From: Chondrosia reniformis
Taxonomy: Eukaryota; Porifera; Demospongiae; Chondrillida; Chondrillidae
DNA length: 64,000 nt
Assembly: GCA_947172415.1 (NCBI GenBank)
Contig: OX359189.1
Span: 766,501-830,500, forward strand
Direction of reading: 5' to 3'
The notes beneath the pieces are model-generated. The model saw only the letters and a program-made list of their open reading frames with translations. It was not told the DNA's origin and ran no database searches. Positions 54,722-64,000 of this stretch are shown here, piece by piece. Position 1 is the stretch's first letter, and each line of letters opens with the position of its first letter. A program made the translations under genes and the position numbers.

Positions 54722-56641
54722 TTAGTCTCCGCCATCGTTTGCTCTGAGTTTGGCTAACTTTGCTGTTAGCTCAGCCTGTAAGAATGAGAATAGTAAGTGT
54801 CAAACAAAATGGAGGTCATTTTTCTGAAAAGTTGAAAATGTAATAATAGCTTGAGACGGATTATACACACAAGCTATATTTCACACAAGAGTCAGCTAAA
54901 ATGGTCAGATCACTGGTAAGCAAACTTGTCCTTTATCCACTAAACTCACATCTCCTTCAGTCACAGTATTAGTAATGGCAGCCGATGGTAACTCCAGGTT
55001 CAACTCCAGCCTACAGGGGGACACTCAAGTGGTTACAACATAAAACATACACAAAGTATTTCAATTCTACAAAGAGGAGAGTTCTCATAACATACCCAGC
55101 TTCATCGGCAGTTTCTTGCATAAGACCCTGTACTTGATTCTGTAAGGAAAACATATTTATTATCTATGTACTTGGGTTTTTAGCAAAAGATATTTTTGAT
55201 CCCAGCTCAACGAATAACAGCTTTGTTTCTACACACTGAGTATTATACATACTCTATTTAGTTTCCCCAAATATCAATATATGCATATTTAATACGTACT
55301 TTTTCACAACAAGTTAACATATACCCATTGAAGAGATACAATTAGTATTTGCTAGCTATACCTCTGGGATATTTAGTGTGACTGCTCCCTGCATGGCTTC
55401 GTCCATGGTTTGAGTTTGGACGTCCAAGTGTTCAAACTGACGTTCAAACTGATCCATGACATTTACAATCTGAGAAAGAGAGGGAATACAGTTGATTTGT
55501 CCATTCTGGGTTTTACACTTACGGCTTTACAAACAATTACCTTTTCTAAATTCATTGACTTGAGAGCTGAATCCATTCCATGCACTACCCCAGCCATAGC
55601 CTTGGTAACCTAGCAACAAGCATACACACTAACATACAGGTTCATCTCATCATCAAAGAGTATATATTATTCTTACCTGCTTCATTGTAATGGCCGTCTG
55701 TACCCTTGAAGCAACTGCATCTATTCTGGATGACAGCCTTCTGTAGTTGAGAGCCTACGGTAAAGGTTAACGGTAAAGGTTAACGGTAAAGGTTAACGAA
55801 AAAGGTTATGACATGGAATGGAAAGACTAAATAGTATGAATATGTCTAATATAGTTACAGTATGTACGTACGTATATCCTATACCAACAGACTATCTTAC
55901 TTGATTCTTGTTTCTTATGGAATTCTCAGCATGAATTCTGGCACCTTCCAAATTGTTCTTTTGAATTGCCTTCTTCAATTTGCCTTTCTCAGTTTTTTCG
56001 TCTTTTTCTGATTTTTTGGCATTTCTCTCAAGTTGCTTAGCAGCAAACTACATCCCAAAGCAAGAGTCATGTGATACTCACGTGCCACATCACATGTACT
56101 CTACATATTGGTCTGTCAATAAGTGTTCAAAACACACAACTGTATTAACATACCTTCAAATTGAAAAGATTCTCTAAAATTTCAAGTTAAGGATTGTAAA
56201 CAGTACATTAAATGGAGGACTAATTACCAGAAGACGTATTGTATCATTAACCAAGGATAGTTACATTTAGAGTAGACGAGGATTGATTTATATATAATAG
56301 GTAAATAGGTTAGGGTTTTAGTACTTTGAACATTTGTGATTGGAAAGGAAATAACGCAGAGAATAAGTAGATAGAGTACAGGAGAGAGTACAGGTCTACA
56401 GCATATATTCAGGGAATACTGTACTATGGATTCACACTGCACCAAACGTCCCCTTCACTGCCACACCTATCTATATTCAACTCCTCGCACTAAAACACAA
56501 AATAAATATTGAAAGCTAGGGGTAGCAATCGCTAATCTTCAGACAAAGGATACTCTCTAAATTCTTCGTAGACATCCTCCACTCTTAATGTCACTAGAAA
56601 CAATCCAAATACTGATGATACAAGTTCTCACAGTCACCCAT
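54722..56641 (-). CDS. CHMP1: ESCRT-III subunit CHMP1
   Basis: Small exons between about 56170 and 54722 give FAAKQLERNAKKSEKDEK, IHAENSIRNKNQ, LSSRIDAVASRVQTAITMKQ, VTKAMAGVVHGMDSALKSMN, VMDQFERQFEHLDVQTQTM and finally NQVQGLMQETADEAG with ELTAKLAKLRA. This is CHMP1, closer to the 1B type in its MIM-like C-terminal helix (family end: QDELSQRLARLR). It drives membrane scission in multivesicular body formation, abscission and nuclear envelope sealing. The exon encoding ENLFNLK begins in phase 1, which requires an upstream exon ending in ATGG; the only good match I see is a four-base coding exon at 56641-56638 with a GTGACT donor. That start is tentative; the body of the gene is firm. A 15-bp repeat (55756-55803) sits in an intron. 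Confidence 0.85.
55756..55803. repeat. 15-bp tandem repeat in a CHMP1 intron
   Basis: Three copies of ggtaaaggttaacgg lie directly upstream (minus-strand sense) of the exon encoding ALNYRRLSS. They include the 3' splice site sequence itself (ttaccgtag). Confidence 0.85.
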
Positions 56642-56853
56642 GTAAAGTATGAATGACGTCAGTCACTAAAATGGCAACAGGAAAGGACTCGTGATCAATC
56701 ATGTGACCACATCCAAGATTCGGTTCCATTTCAAATTTTATGGACAAAGGAGAATGGAAAGTCGAAGGCGCGTTAGGGGAAGTACCTAGTCTCGAATTTT
56801 CTTAGCTGAACGAGAGCACGTTGCAATCAAAGATTCCATTTGGACCAGGTATC
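56642..56853. promoter_or_regulatory. Divergent CHMP1/FKBP promoter with a perfect CRE
   Basis: The 212 bp between the presumed CHMP1 start and the FKBP ATG hold TGACGTCA at 56653-56660, a full cAMP-response element palindrome, plus tcatgtgac near 56699, an M-box/E-box-like site. The CRE is 12 bp from the presumed CHMP1 start. Confidence 0.55.
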
Positions 56854-59839
56854 ATGAGCGAGGAACAAGAGCCAGTCACTAACATCTACGCCGATGAGAA
56901 GGAATGGGGAGAAGACATCACTCCGGAGGAGGACAAGGGACTATACAAGCGCATTTTGAAGGAAGGAGAGGAAGGCGAAGGGCCCCCTGATGGTTGCAAG
57001 GTCAATGTCCATTATACTGGAAGGCTCTTGGATGGTACAGTGTTTGATTCCAGTCGAGAAAGGAATGAAGTCTTCTCGTTTAACTTAGGAAAGAGTAAGT
57101 CTAGACAATACAGGACACTGAATCTAAGCTAGAATTTAAACTAATGCCAGCATTCAGGGACCACCAAATGATTCGTTTAAACTGGTAATACAGCAAGATT
57201 ACATATTTTCATATACTCTTGTGTATTTAATGTGTGCTTTCAAAATATTGAAGTGGACTACGTGAAATGCTTTCTATTCTGTTTCAGAGGCGGTGATCAA
57301 GGGATGGGATGTCGGTGTCAAGTCCATGAGGAAGGGGGAACAGGCACTGCTGACCTGTAGACCTGAGTATGCTTACGGAGAGGCAGGACAGCCACCCAAG
57401 ATCCCAACCAATGCAACCCTGCAGTTTGATGTGGAGCTCCTCTCCTGGGAGGGCGAGGACATTACGAGCAACAAAGATGGCGGAGTAAGGAGACTGCTGT
57501 TGGAGAAGGGGAGCGAGAGTGACTATTACAAGCCCAAGGAAGGCTCTCAGTGTGAAAGTACTTGAATTACTCATTCACATAGAAATGGCTCCTTTCTTAT
57601 AAGATTTATATATTTGGGGAAAACCCTTTAATTTACTGTTGACTTTATTAGCCAACCAATATATGTACGTACCTGGGTTCAAATGATGATAATATTGTTT
57701 GTGTATATGTTAATATACCAGTAAGATGTAATTTGAAATTTGCAAGAATTTATTTTACAACTATATTCTGAACATTTGTATCTTAATTTATTTACAATAT
57801 CTTTTTTTTCTATTAAAGTTTATATAATTGGAAAATTAGATGGACAAGTGTTTGATGAGAGAGAAGTTGACTTTATCTTGGGAGAAGGTACATCAATGAC
57901 CTATTCGGATAATTCCTGGATACACCTGGCTCGCTTGCTAAGAATATACTTGTAATTTGGCCAAACTGTCTGAATTTAAAAGCCCCTGTTTAGTATTGTG
58001 TTGTAGTCTATTACTACTCAAAGTACCTACCAGGATGTAGATGTCACTGATTGACAAGGACTGCAATCAATTAGTTATACTTGCACCCTGTTATCTCATT
58101 ACATCTCCTCTTATTTATGTCTCTATTAATGACAGGATCTGAGTGTAACATTGTTGATGGTATTGAAATTGCCCTGAAAGAAATGAAAAAAGGACAAAAG
58201 GTTCTTCTTGAGATCAAACCCGAGTATGCATTTGGGGTTGAAGGGTGTAAAGATTTTAATGTTCCTCCAAGAGCAGCCGTCTCCTATGAGGTTAACTTGA
58301 AGAACTTTATCAAGGTAAGCATATAGGATAAAGTTTCATCCATTTAGAATTGCATGCCTTCCATGTCATATACGTATGACATGCCGTGCATGCACTTATA
58401 TAGTTAAGCTAGTAGTATTGGTAACATTTTAAGATTTATTAGTTCTTAATAGCTTGTGTTTTATATGATGCCTAGGCAGTATTTATCTGACTGGCCCCAT
58501 TCTTAGCTATGTATATTTTTAATCCTCTCTTCAAGTGTTAATGATTGTTTTGTCTCTCTGCGTTCTTCCTTTCCTCTTGAGACAGATAAAGGAGAACTGG
58601 GACTATGAAAACACTGGTGAGCGGGTTACCGAGGCAACTGATATCAAGGAAAGAGGAACCAACTATTTTAAAGTAAGCCTAAAATACTTTTACCATATCC
58701 ACTAGCCTATGATTCTGGTAGATGGCTGTATCAGTGTGCTTATACAGGTGCTCTTTCACTAATGAACAATTTTGACCATCTATAGTGATATTCATAGTTG
58801 GTAGGGGAAAACCCTTGTTAATTTTAACCGTGCAGCTGCTTCTAAATTTTCCCAACTATCAAAAGTGATAGATTTTTTGTTGTGTTCATAATTTCTGCTG
58901 ATGAAGACCTTAAGGTCGAAACATTTGGAATACCGATTCAATAAATATTGCTGATGCTCAAACACAATTAGTCTCTTTCCTCCAGTTAGTATTTAAGTGT
59001 TCACTGCTGTATATTGGACTATTGCAAAAAGGGGTGTAATATACTGTTTGCTTGTCATGCTGCAGCAAGGCAAGTATAGCTTAGCTCTAAAGGTTTACAA
59101 GAGAGCTCTGAGTGTTGTTGATGAAAGCCACTTGTACAAGGACGAAGACAAGGCTGCGACAGCTGACATAAGGCTCGCCCTCCAGTCCAATCTAGGAGCC
59201 GTCTACCTGAAGATGAATGATGGATCAGAAGCTATAGCAGCTTGCAATACAGTTTTGGAGAAGAACCCAAGTAATATTAAAGCATTATTTAGAAGAGGAC
59301 AGGTGAGTGGGAAGATGCAGTTACATCTCTATATGTAGTCACATATTCATATTTTACTACAAAAGTGTGCCCCGGGGCCTTTCCTTTGAACACCCAAAGA
59401 AATCCCTCCATTCCCCCTCTTTCTATATTCAGGGGTGTTGGAACTGTTGCGGCCACACTCTATTTGTATTACCTTTTATAGCACTTGCGTGAGCAGAACA
59501 TTTATACTTTTACTTTAGGCAAACATCATTCTTCAAGAGTTTAGTGAGGCTATAAGTGATTTTGAAGAATGTCTCAAGTTGGACCCCGAAAATAAAGCTG
59601 CAAAGTCTAGAATAGTGTTTGCTAAACAAAAGCTTAAAGCATTCAAGGTTGCAGAGAAGAGGCATTACGCCAAAATATTTGAAAGACTTTCAGAAGAGCT
59701 TAAAAATGAACCAGATGAAGATGACAATGAGACTAAAGATGAAGAAGAGACTACTAATGGGGATGATAGCAGTGCGGTAGATGGGAACAAGCAGGAGGCA
59801 ATGGATACTGCTCCTTCAGAAGAAAAAAATGAGGATTGA
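56854..59839 (+). CDS. FKBP4/5-like peptidyl-prolyl isomerase co-chaperone
   Basis: About eight exons between ATG 56854 and TGA 59839. The first FK506-binding domain is complete: [59 protein letters not shown] and FDVELLSW. The second domain is degenerate, as usual: [30 protein letters not shown] and [10 protein letters not shown]. Then comes a TPR domain: [50 protein letters not shown] and [17 protein letters not shown]. The C-terminus is acidic ([12 protein letters not shown]). FKBP51/52 use the TPR to hold the HSP90 C-terminus and chaperone steroid receptors and other clients; invertebrates usually have one such gene. I chose ATG 56854 as the first in-frame ATG. The intron at 58680-59063 includes a hammerhead-like motif. 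Confidence 0.93.
58894..58925 (+). other. Hammerhead-ribozyme-like core in an FKBP intron
   Basis: The sequence ctgctgatga is followed by the palindrome gaccttaaggtc and then gaaac, i.e. CUGAUGA, a stem-loop of four pairs with a TTAA loop, and GAAAC. This resembles the conserved hammerhead core with one extra A before stem II. I could not find convincing stem I and stem III partners. The surrounding 150 bp look like the tail of a mobile element. Treat as a weak candidate. Confidence 0.25.
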
Positions 59840-60041
59840 TCCCAATACTTTAACATTTGGAGAAGCATTGACTATATTTTCCATAAGCTATATAGGAATT
59901 ATTTGTAAAGCATTTGGCTGCTAATGATATACGCATAATGCATAGGAATTCATAATTTCAAAATAAACATTTAAAACATACAAAGTCAAAAAGTTTACTG
60001 AATAATGGGGCAAAATATAAAGATAAATAATTGGAGTTCTT

Positions 60042-61301
60042 TTAATGATTTTGATTTCCTACATGATAAGAAATTGGCATTTCTCCAGTCTGAGTGATAG
60101 ATTTGTATATATATTCACTCTTGAATTCGTCAATATTTACATATGCAGACTGAAAATGCCTCATTCCATCATTTAAACGAAAGCCATTTCGACCATGTAG
60201 AATGCGTAGGTTATTGAATACAATAGTGTCTCCTGGTTGCAACCTTATAATCACTTTGTCAAATGTATTTATCCATTGTGCAAAGGAGTAGTGAGCCGGA
60301 TAGTACATTGACTCCTTATCAGGAGTTGTCTGAAGGTAACCCTCAACAATAGGGGACCACGTGACAGCTATAATCTCTCCCTCCTCATTCAGCTCAATAT
60401 GCGGCTTTCTATACACCATATGAACAGGTCTGCCCCTCTCATAGTGCACCTTCTGGAAGGTAGCAGGAATGGTGGTCAGGGTGGCAAAGTCTTGTGGGTG
60501 TGCCTTTCTGAACTCTTCAGCCGCGTGGAATGAGTCAACAAAAAAACTCTCTCCCCCTTCAACACAGGAATCAAATTTCAAGCAGTGGAAAAACTGCAGT
60601 CCCGGTGGAGATTTCATGTAAGGGATGTCAACATGTGGTTCCAGGAATACGTTACTATAAGCAACATTAATTGGTTCAGGGGCCGATTTCACATCAGTAA
60701 CTCCTCCGTATATAGTTTTCTGTATTGGAGCTATCAAGTTGAGGACCTTCTCAACTGTACCATCATCTGTTGGAACATTCTTCAAAAGAACAAGACCTTG
60801 TTCGGCGAGAAGCTGCAACCATTTCAAAACAAGTTTTTCATCATTCAACATCTCCGGATAACTTATTTTTGTTACAGGTTCCTTTAATGGAGGCGGCTGT
60901 CTGCTTCTTGTATCAAGGGGAGGATCATAGGAATTCTCCTTCAGCATCTTTAAAGGAAATATTCCAACGTGACCTAGGTCTTCCTTCCAGCGCACCGTTA
61001 ACTCTTTCCCTTTAATGCCTACCTCAGATACAGTGTATGGGGGCTGGAGCGAATACGAAGGGCGCATTTTCTGACCCGAACTGCTAAGGCATTGTGAACA
61101 CAGACAATTGTAGCGGAGCCACGTACCATCATAACGAGATACGGTACTGGATACAGCGCTGCTCTTGTCCCAAGAAACCACAAGTCTCCCTCCTTCAACG
61201 GAGGCGGAAGAGATCCCACGGAGAGCTTGAAGAAGAAAGTAACTACTCTTTCTGGCTAGCTTATTGTACGCCATTTTATTAATCAAGTAATTAAAACTCA
61301 T
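60042..61301 (-). CDS. Gamma-butyrobetaine/trimethyllysine dioxygenase-like enzyme, copy A
   Basis: An intronless frame of 419 codons. The N-terminal zinc-binding domain has C66, C68 and C71 (NCLCSQC) and the conserved GHVGIFPL His111. The 2-oxoglutarate oxygenase fold gives the iron ligands His223 and Asp225 (EPHVDIPY) and His369 (RILHGRN), with Arg381 in MRHFQSAYVN as the likely 2-oxoglutarate contact. Family members are BBOX1 (last step of carnitine synthesis) and mitochondrial TMLHE (first step). Motifs and length (human BBOX1 387 aa, TMLHE 421 aa) do not clearly separate the two. The N-terminus is basic and hydrophobic, compatible with mitochondrial import; an alternative start is Met10 (61274). 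Copy B lies 39 bp upstream on the same strand. Confidence 0.88.
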   Translation of the reverse strand: MSFNYLINKMAYNKLARKSSYFLLQALRGISSASVEGGRLVVSWDKSSAVSSTVSRYDGTWLRYNCLCSQCLSSSGQKMRPSYSLQPPYTVSEVGIKGKELTVRWKEDLGHVGIFPLKMLKENSYDPPLDTRSRQPPPLKEPVTKISYPEMLNDEKLVLKWLQLLAEQGLVLLKNVPTDDGTVEKVLNLIAPIQKTIYGGVTDVKSAPEPINVAYSNVFLEPHVDIPYMKSPPGLQFFHCLKFDSCVEGGESFFVDSFHAAEEFRKAHPQDFATLTTIPATFQKVHYERGRPVHMVYRKPHIELNEEGEIIAVTWSPIVEGYLQTTPDKESMYYPAHYSFAQWINTFDKVIIRLQPGDTIVFNNLRILHGRNGFRLNDGMRHFQSAYVNIDEFKSEYIYKSITQTGEMPISYHVGNQNH

Positions 61302-61340
61302 GCATGGTCAATAGCAATATGTCAATATAAATGTTTACTC

Positions 61341-62606
61341 TTAATGGCTACCATTTCCTACATGATAACAAACAGGTTTCAAACCAGCTGCAATGCTCCT
61401 GCACATATATTCATTATAAAAATCATCTATGTTCACATAGGCACCATGGAGATATCGACTGCCTCCATTCAGAGTAAACTCATTGCGAGCATGTAGAATC
61501 CTCAAATTGTTGAATGAAACAATGTCTCCTTCCTTGAGACGGAATTTTAAACACTGAAACTTCTGAATCCATTTGGAGAAACTGGAATATGCATTGTAGT
61601 ATTCTGCTATTTCATTAGCTGGTGCAACCACCGCCCCTTCAAATGGTGGAGACCACAGAACACCAATAATCTCTCCCTCCTCATTCAGCTCAATATGCGG
61701 CTTTCTATACACCATATGAACAGGTCTGCCCCTCTCATAGTGCACCTTCTGGAAGGTAGCAGGAATGGTGGTCAGGGTGGCAAAGTCTTGCAGGTGTGCC
61801 TTTCTGAACTCTTCAGCCGCGTGGAATGAGTCAACAAAAAAACTCTCTCCTCCTTCAACACAGGAATCAAATTTCAAGCAGTGTAGCAACTGCAGCCCCG
61901 GTGGGGATTGGTAGTAGACGAGATCCATGTGAAGCTCCAATTCTGAGGTACTGTAAGCTATGTTAATAGGGTCCGGTGTAGCAACCACATCAAAAGTCTT
62001 TCCATATATAGTTTCTTGAAGTGGTGCTATTATGTTTACCACCCTTTCCAAATATTCTTTTTCTGTTGGAACATTCTTCAAAAGAACAAGACCTTGTTCA
62101 GCGAGAAGCTGCAACCATTTCAAAACAAGTTTGTCATCATTCAACATCTCCGGATAACTTATTTCTGTTACAGGCTCCTTTAATGGAGGCGGCTGTCTGC
62201 TTCTTGTATCAAGGGGAGGATCATAGGAATTCTCCTTCAGCATCTTTAAAGGAAATATTCCGTCATGGCCTGGGTCTTCCTTCCAGCGCACCGTCAGTTC
62301 CTTCTCTCTCGTTTCAATATTAGTAATTTCATAATTTGGCAAGGCATCGCGGGACAGGAACGCCTTCTGAGAGGTGCCATACCTGCAAAGGTCACAAGTA
62401 CAACTGTGGCGCAGCCAAATAGCGCTGTACTTAGAAACGGTATTTTCGTCTTTCCAGTCAACTTCCAAGTGTTTTCCTTTTATTTGTGCTTGGTAGTCAA
62501 TTGTAAAAGTCCTCACTGTAATTTTTGGGGCCAACCAGAGGGGTCTTAACCTTTGGATAAAGGTCATTTTAACAAACCTTCCTGCGATTGCGCAATGTAA
62601 ACGCAA
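61341..62606 (-). CDS. Gamma-butyrobetaine/trimethyllysine dioxygenase-like enzyme, copy B
   Basis: A second intronless gene, 421 codons, in tandem with copy A. Zinc ligands are C69, C71 and C74 (SCTCDLC) with His114; iron ligands are His226 and Asp228 (LHMDLVYY) and the His of RILHARN near residue 372. The SRYLHGAYVN block follows. Two long blocks are nearly identical at DNA level to copy A (about 60378-60595 with 61675-61892, and about 60765-60990 with 62065-62290), while the N-terminal third, the active-site strand between the blocks and the last 110 codons differ clearly. Iron-site neighbours differ (VDIPYMKS versus MDLVYYQS), so the copies may prefer different substrates. Basic N-terminus as in copy A; alternative start Met14 (62567). 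Confidence 0.88.
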   Translation of the reverse strand: MRLHCAIAGRFVKMTFIQRLRPLWLAPKITVRTFTIDYQAQIKGKHLEVDWKDENTVSKYSAIWLRHSCTCDLCRYGTSQKAFLSRDALPNYEITNIETREKELTVRWKEDPGHDGIFPLKMLKENSYDPPLDTRSRQPPPLKEPVTEISYPEMLNDDKLVLKWLQLLAEQGLVLLKNVPTEKEYLERVVNIIAPLQETIYGKTFDVVATPDPINIAYSTSELELHMDLVYYQSPPGLQLLHCLKFDSCVEGGESFFVDSFHAAEEFRKAHLQDFATLTTIPATFQKVHYERGRPVHMVYRKPHIELNEEGEIIGVLWSPPFEGAVVAPANEIAEYYNAYSSFSKWIQKFQCLKFRLKEGDIVSFNNLRILHARNEFTLNGGSRYLHGAYVNIDDFYNEYMCRSIAAGLKPVCYHVGNGSH

Positions 62607-63006
62607 CTAAATGGTTGTGGTTTAGTTGTATCATTGTGCACTACTATTTTTAGCTGCAAACAAAGCAAACGAAGTGTAATTGTAGTGAGCTTTGGGATCG
62701 GTTGATCAACAGGAACTTCGTAAGTTAGCGCTCACTTTCCCCCTATTTTCGTGGAAATTAAGCTTGTTTTAGATACACATTAATATGTCGGTGTCTCCAT
62801 TAGAGTAAAAAGCTAAGATATGAAACTAAGGACGTAAACATTGGCATTGTATGTATTCAAATTCACATTGTATATAAATGAAGTATAACGAGACTGGCGT
62901 TCCAATTTATTAACGCGATTAATAGTGTTTAAGCATAGTTTATTGTGATACGTAGTTTTGAGTATCTGATCGTTTAATTTTGAACTAAAGCTACTCTTAT
63001 ACGTAT
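62607..63006. promoter_or_regulatory. Divergent spacer between dioxygenase copy B and the PH-domain gene
   Basis: 400 bp hold two start regions on opposite strands. No TATA box or named site stands out; there is no room for another gene. Confidence 0.5.
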
Positions 63007-63273
63007 ATGCCTCTGAACTTTAGGAACAGGACAGCGAGCATGTTTCGCAAGAGAGCTTTATCGAACGGCCTCATTGGAGCGCAGGTCGGAGAGACTTTAA
63101 AAGTTGGGTACTTGAGGAAGAAGGGACACGTCAGGAGGAACTGGCTAGATAGATGGTTTGTACTGACAACAGAAGGACTTTACTACTACAAGGCCAAAGG
63201 CGTGAGTGTTTTACAGTCTGTAGATGTTAGCTCTGTCAAGGGTTCGCTAATAAACTTAAAATGTGACAGTCTT
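63007..63273 (+). CDS. PH-domain protein, first exon only (gene leaves the window)
   Basis: The exon runs from ATG 63007 (or Met12, 63040) to a GTAAGT donor after 63273, phase 0, 89 codons. After a basic leader (FRKRALSNGLIGAQVGETLK) it opens a pleckstrin-homology domain: VGYLRKKGHVRRNWLDRWFV and LTTEGLYYYKAKG, i.e. strands 1-3 with the Lys/Arg pattern that contacts phosphoinositides. I see no continuation of the domain in the remaining 700 bp, so the next exon must lie beyond the window. The family (for example PLEKH or ARAP/ADAP types) cannot be told from this part. Confidence 0.75.
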
Positions 63274-63673
63274 GTAAGTTTTTATGCAGCTTGCAATTTC
63301 AGTCTGTACGAGAGCAGAGTATGTAGTTAATTTGTAAATTCTCATTGATGTAATTTGGCGGAATAAATTTGTTATGTAAATACTTTTGCTTGTTAGTAAT
63401 TTAATACCTCTTGTAAGGTCATTTAGATGGTACATCTTGTAAGGTGTTATGTCTGAAAGATCACTTAACATACCAAAGGACCTTCTCTTTCATCTAGTAA
63501 TGTACCACTTAGCACTTAATTTAAATAGTCGAATCTTAATTCTATTATATGATCTAGATCAGCCTCGCCACACTGGATCCAGTAGTTTGCTTCATTGAAG
63601 CCCTAGGCATATAATTAATGTACAAAGCTCTAAATTCCATTTGTAATTAGAAACGTAATTATTATGTTAAAGC

Positions 63674-63760
63674 AACCGCCTTCTTATATACCGGCCTCCT
63701 TATATACCGGCCTCCTTATATACCGGCCTCCTTATATACCGGCCTCCTTATATACCGGCC
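63674..63760. repeat. 16-bp tandem repeat, five to six copies
   Basis: Unit cttatataccggcctc is repeated head to tail in the presumed first intron of the PH-domain gene. Each unit carries TATATA and a CCGG site. Confidence 0.9.
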
Positions 63761-64000
63761 TTCCCCCAAACTCTTCTGCTCTATGAATATTGTACTATGG
63801 GAAACAGTGCCTCAAAATTGAATTACTGGTGGGACATACATACCACAAGCATCCTATAGCTCCAGGGAGCACTGTCTTTTACAGGCAGTCAGTCCGTTAG
63901 AGTGTGGCAGCTTCAGACTGTTATACGTACATGTATGTAGAGACTATATGTGAACAATCCTACAATGAAAATGTATTTCTTATTGCTGTGTGAAATGTGA

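Noticed and set aside
56530-56620. Short minus-strand frame RVEDVYEEFREYPLSED after a 3' splice-like site
   Set aside because: No upstream exon supplies it in frame and it resembles no known gene; it most likely lies in the first CHMP1 intron.
57284-57574. Minus-strand 96-codon ORF opposite the FKBP exon
   Set aside because: Antisense of the FK506-binding domain exon; no conserved content.
1-64000. tRNA or rRNA genes
   Set aside because: I looked for B-box-like GGTTCGANNCC sequences and rRNA-like blocks by eye and found none convincing; a covariance-model scan would be decisive.

Overview
The window is animal nuclear DNA: genes with short GT-AG introns (mostly 50-500 bp), AT-rich noncoding sequence, very tight gene spacing and many micro- and minisatellites. 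Metazoan-type proteins (PET-LIM, BAF250/ARID1 C-terminus, A20-like OTU with A20 zinc fingers, Death domain) in so compact a genome suggest an early-branching animal. My best guess is a demosponge such as Amphimedon queenslandica, which I cannot prove from sequence alone. Gene models below were made by joining open frames at visible splice sites and checking that phases match; none is backed by transcripts.

Layout. 1-3.56 kb: AT-rich, no gene seen. 3.56-5.79 kb (+): a large single-exon, disordered docking-type protein. 6.1-10.4 kb (+): a PNPLA8-like patatin phospholipase. 10.7-11.5 kb (-): ISCU iron-sulphur scaffold, divergent by 43 bp from CDC40/PRP17 (11.55-15.64 kb, +). 15.9-28.2 kb (-): three co-oriented genes that share A20-type zinc fingers: a kinase fused to zinc fingers, an A20/TNFAIP3-like OTU deubiquitinase with many zinc fingers, and a zinc finger-coiled coil-Death domain protein. 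28.8-32.5 kb (+): CDK5RAP1 methylthiotransferase. 32.5-37.2 kb: mostly noncoding, with one unexplained segment. 37.2-44.4 kb (-): an ARID1/BAF250-like gene in which I find no ARID domain. 44.9-47.8 kb (-): SLC35F1/F2-like transporter. 48.1-51.2 kb (-): coiled-coil, CCDC14-like gene, divergent by 62 bp from SAP18 (51.25-52.03 kb, +). 52.3-54.4 kb (-): PET plus six LIM domains (LIMPETin/testin family). 54.7-56.6 kb (-): CHMP1. 56.85-59.84 kb (+): FKBP4/5-like co-chaperone. 60.0-62.6 kb (-): two tandem intronless gamma-butyrobetaine/trimethyllysine hydroxylase-like genes. 63.0 kb (+): start of a PH-domain gene that leaves the window.

The most unusual region is the 15.9-28.2 kb cluster. Kinase, OTU deubiquitinase and Death-domain modules each carry versions of the same zinc fingers, with permuted order, a shared phase-1 split zinc-finger exon pair, an in-frame TGA inside a conserved finger region, and an inverted repeat holding a perfect Maf/AP-1 palindrome at the kinase gene's 5' end. 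This looks like a locally evolving ubiquitin/innate-signalling module. The other genes are mainly housekeeping (Fe-S assembly, splicing, tRNA modification, chromatin, ESCRT, chaperone, carnitine metabolism) and do not form one pathway.
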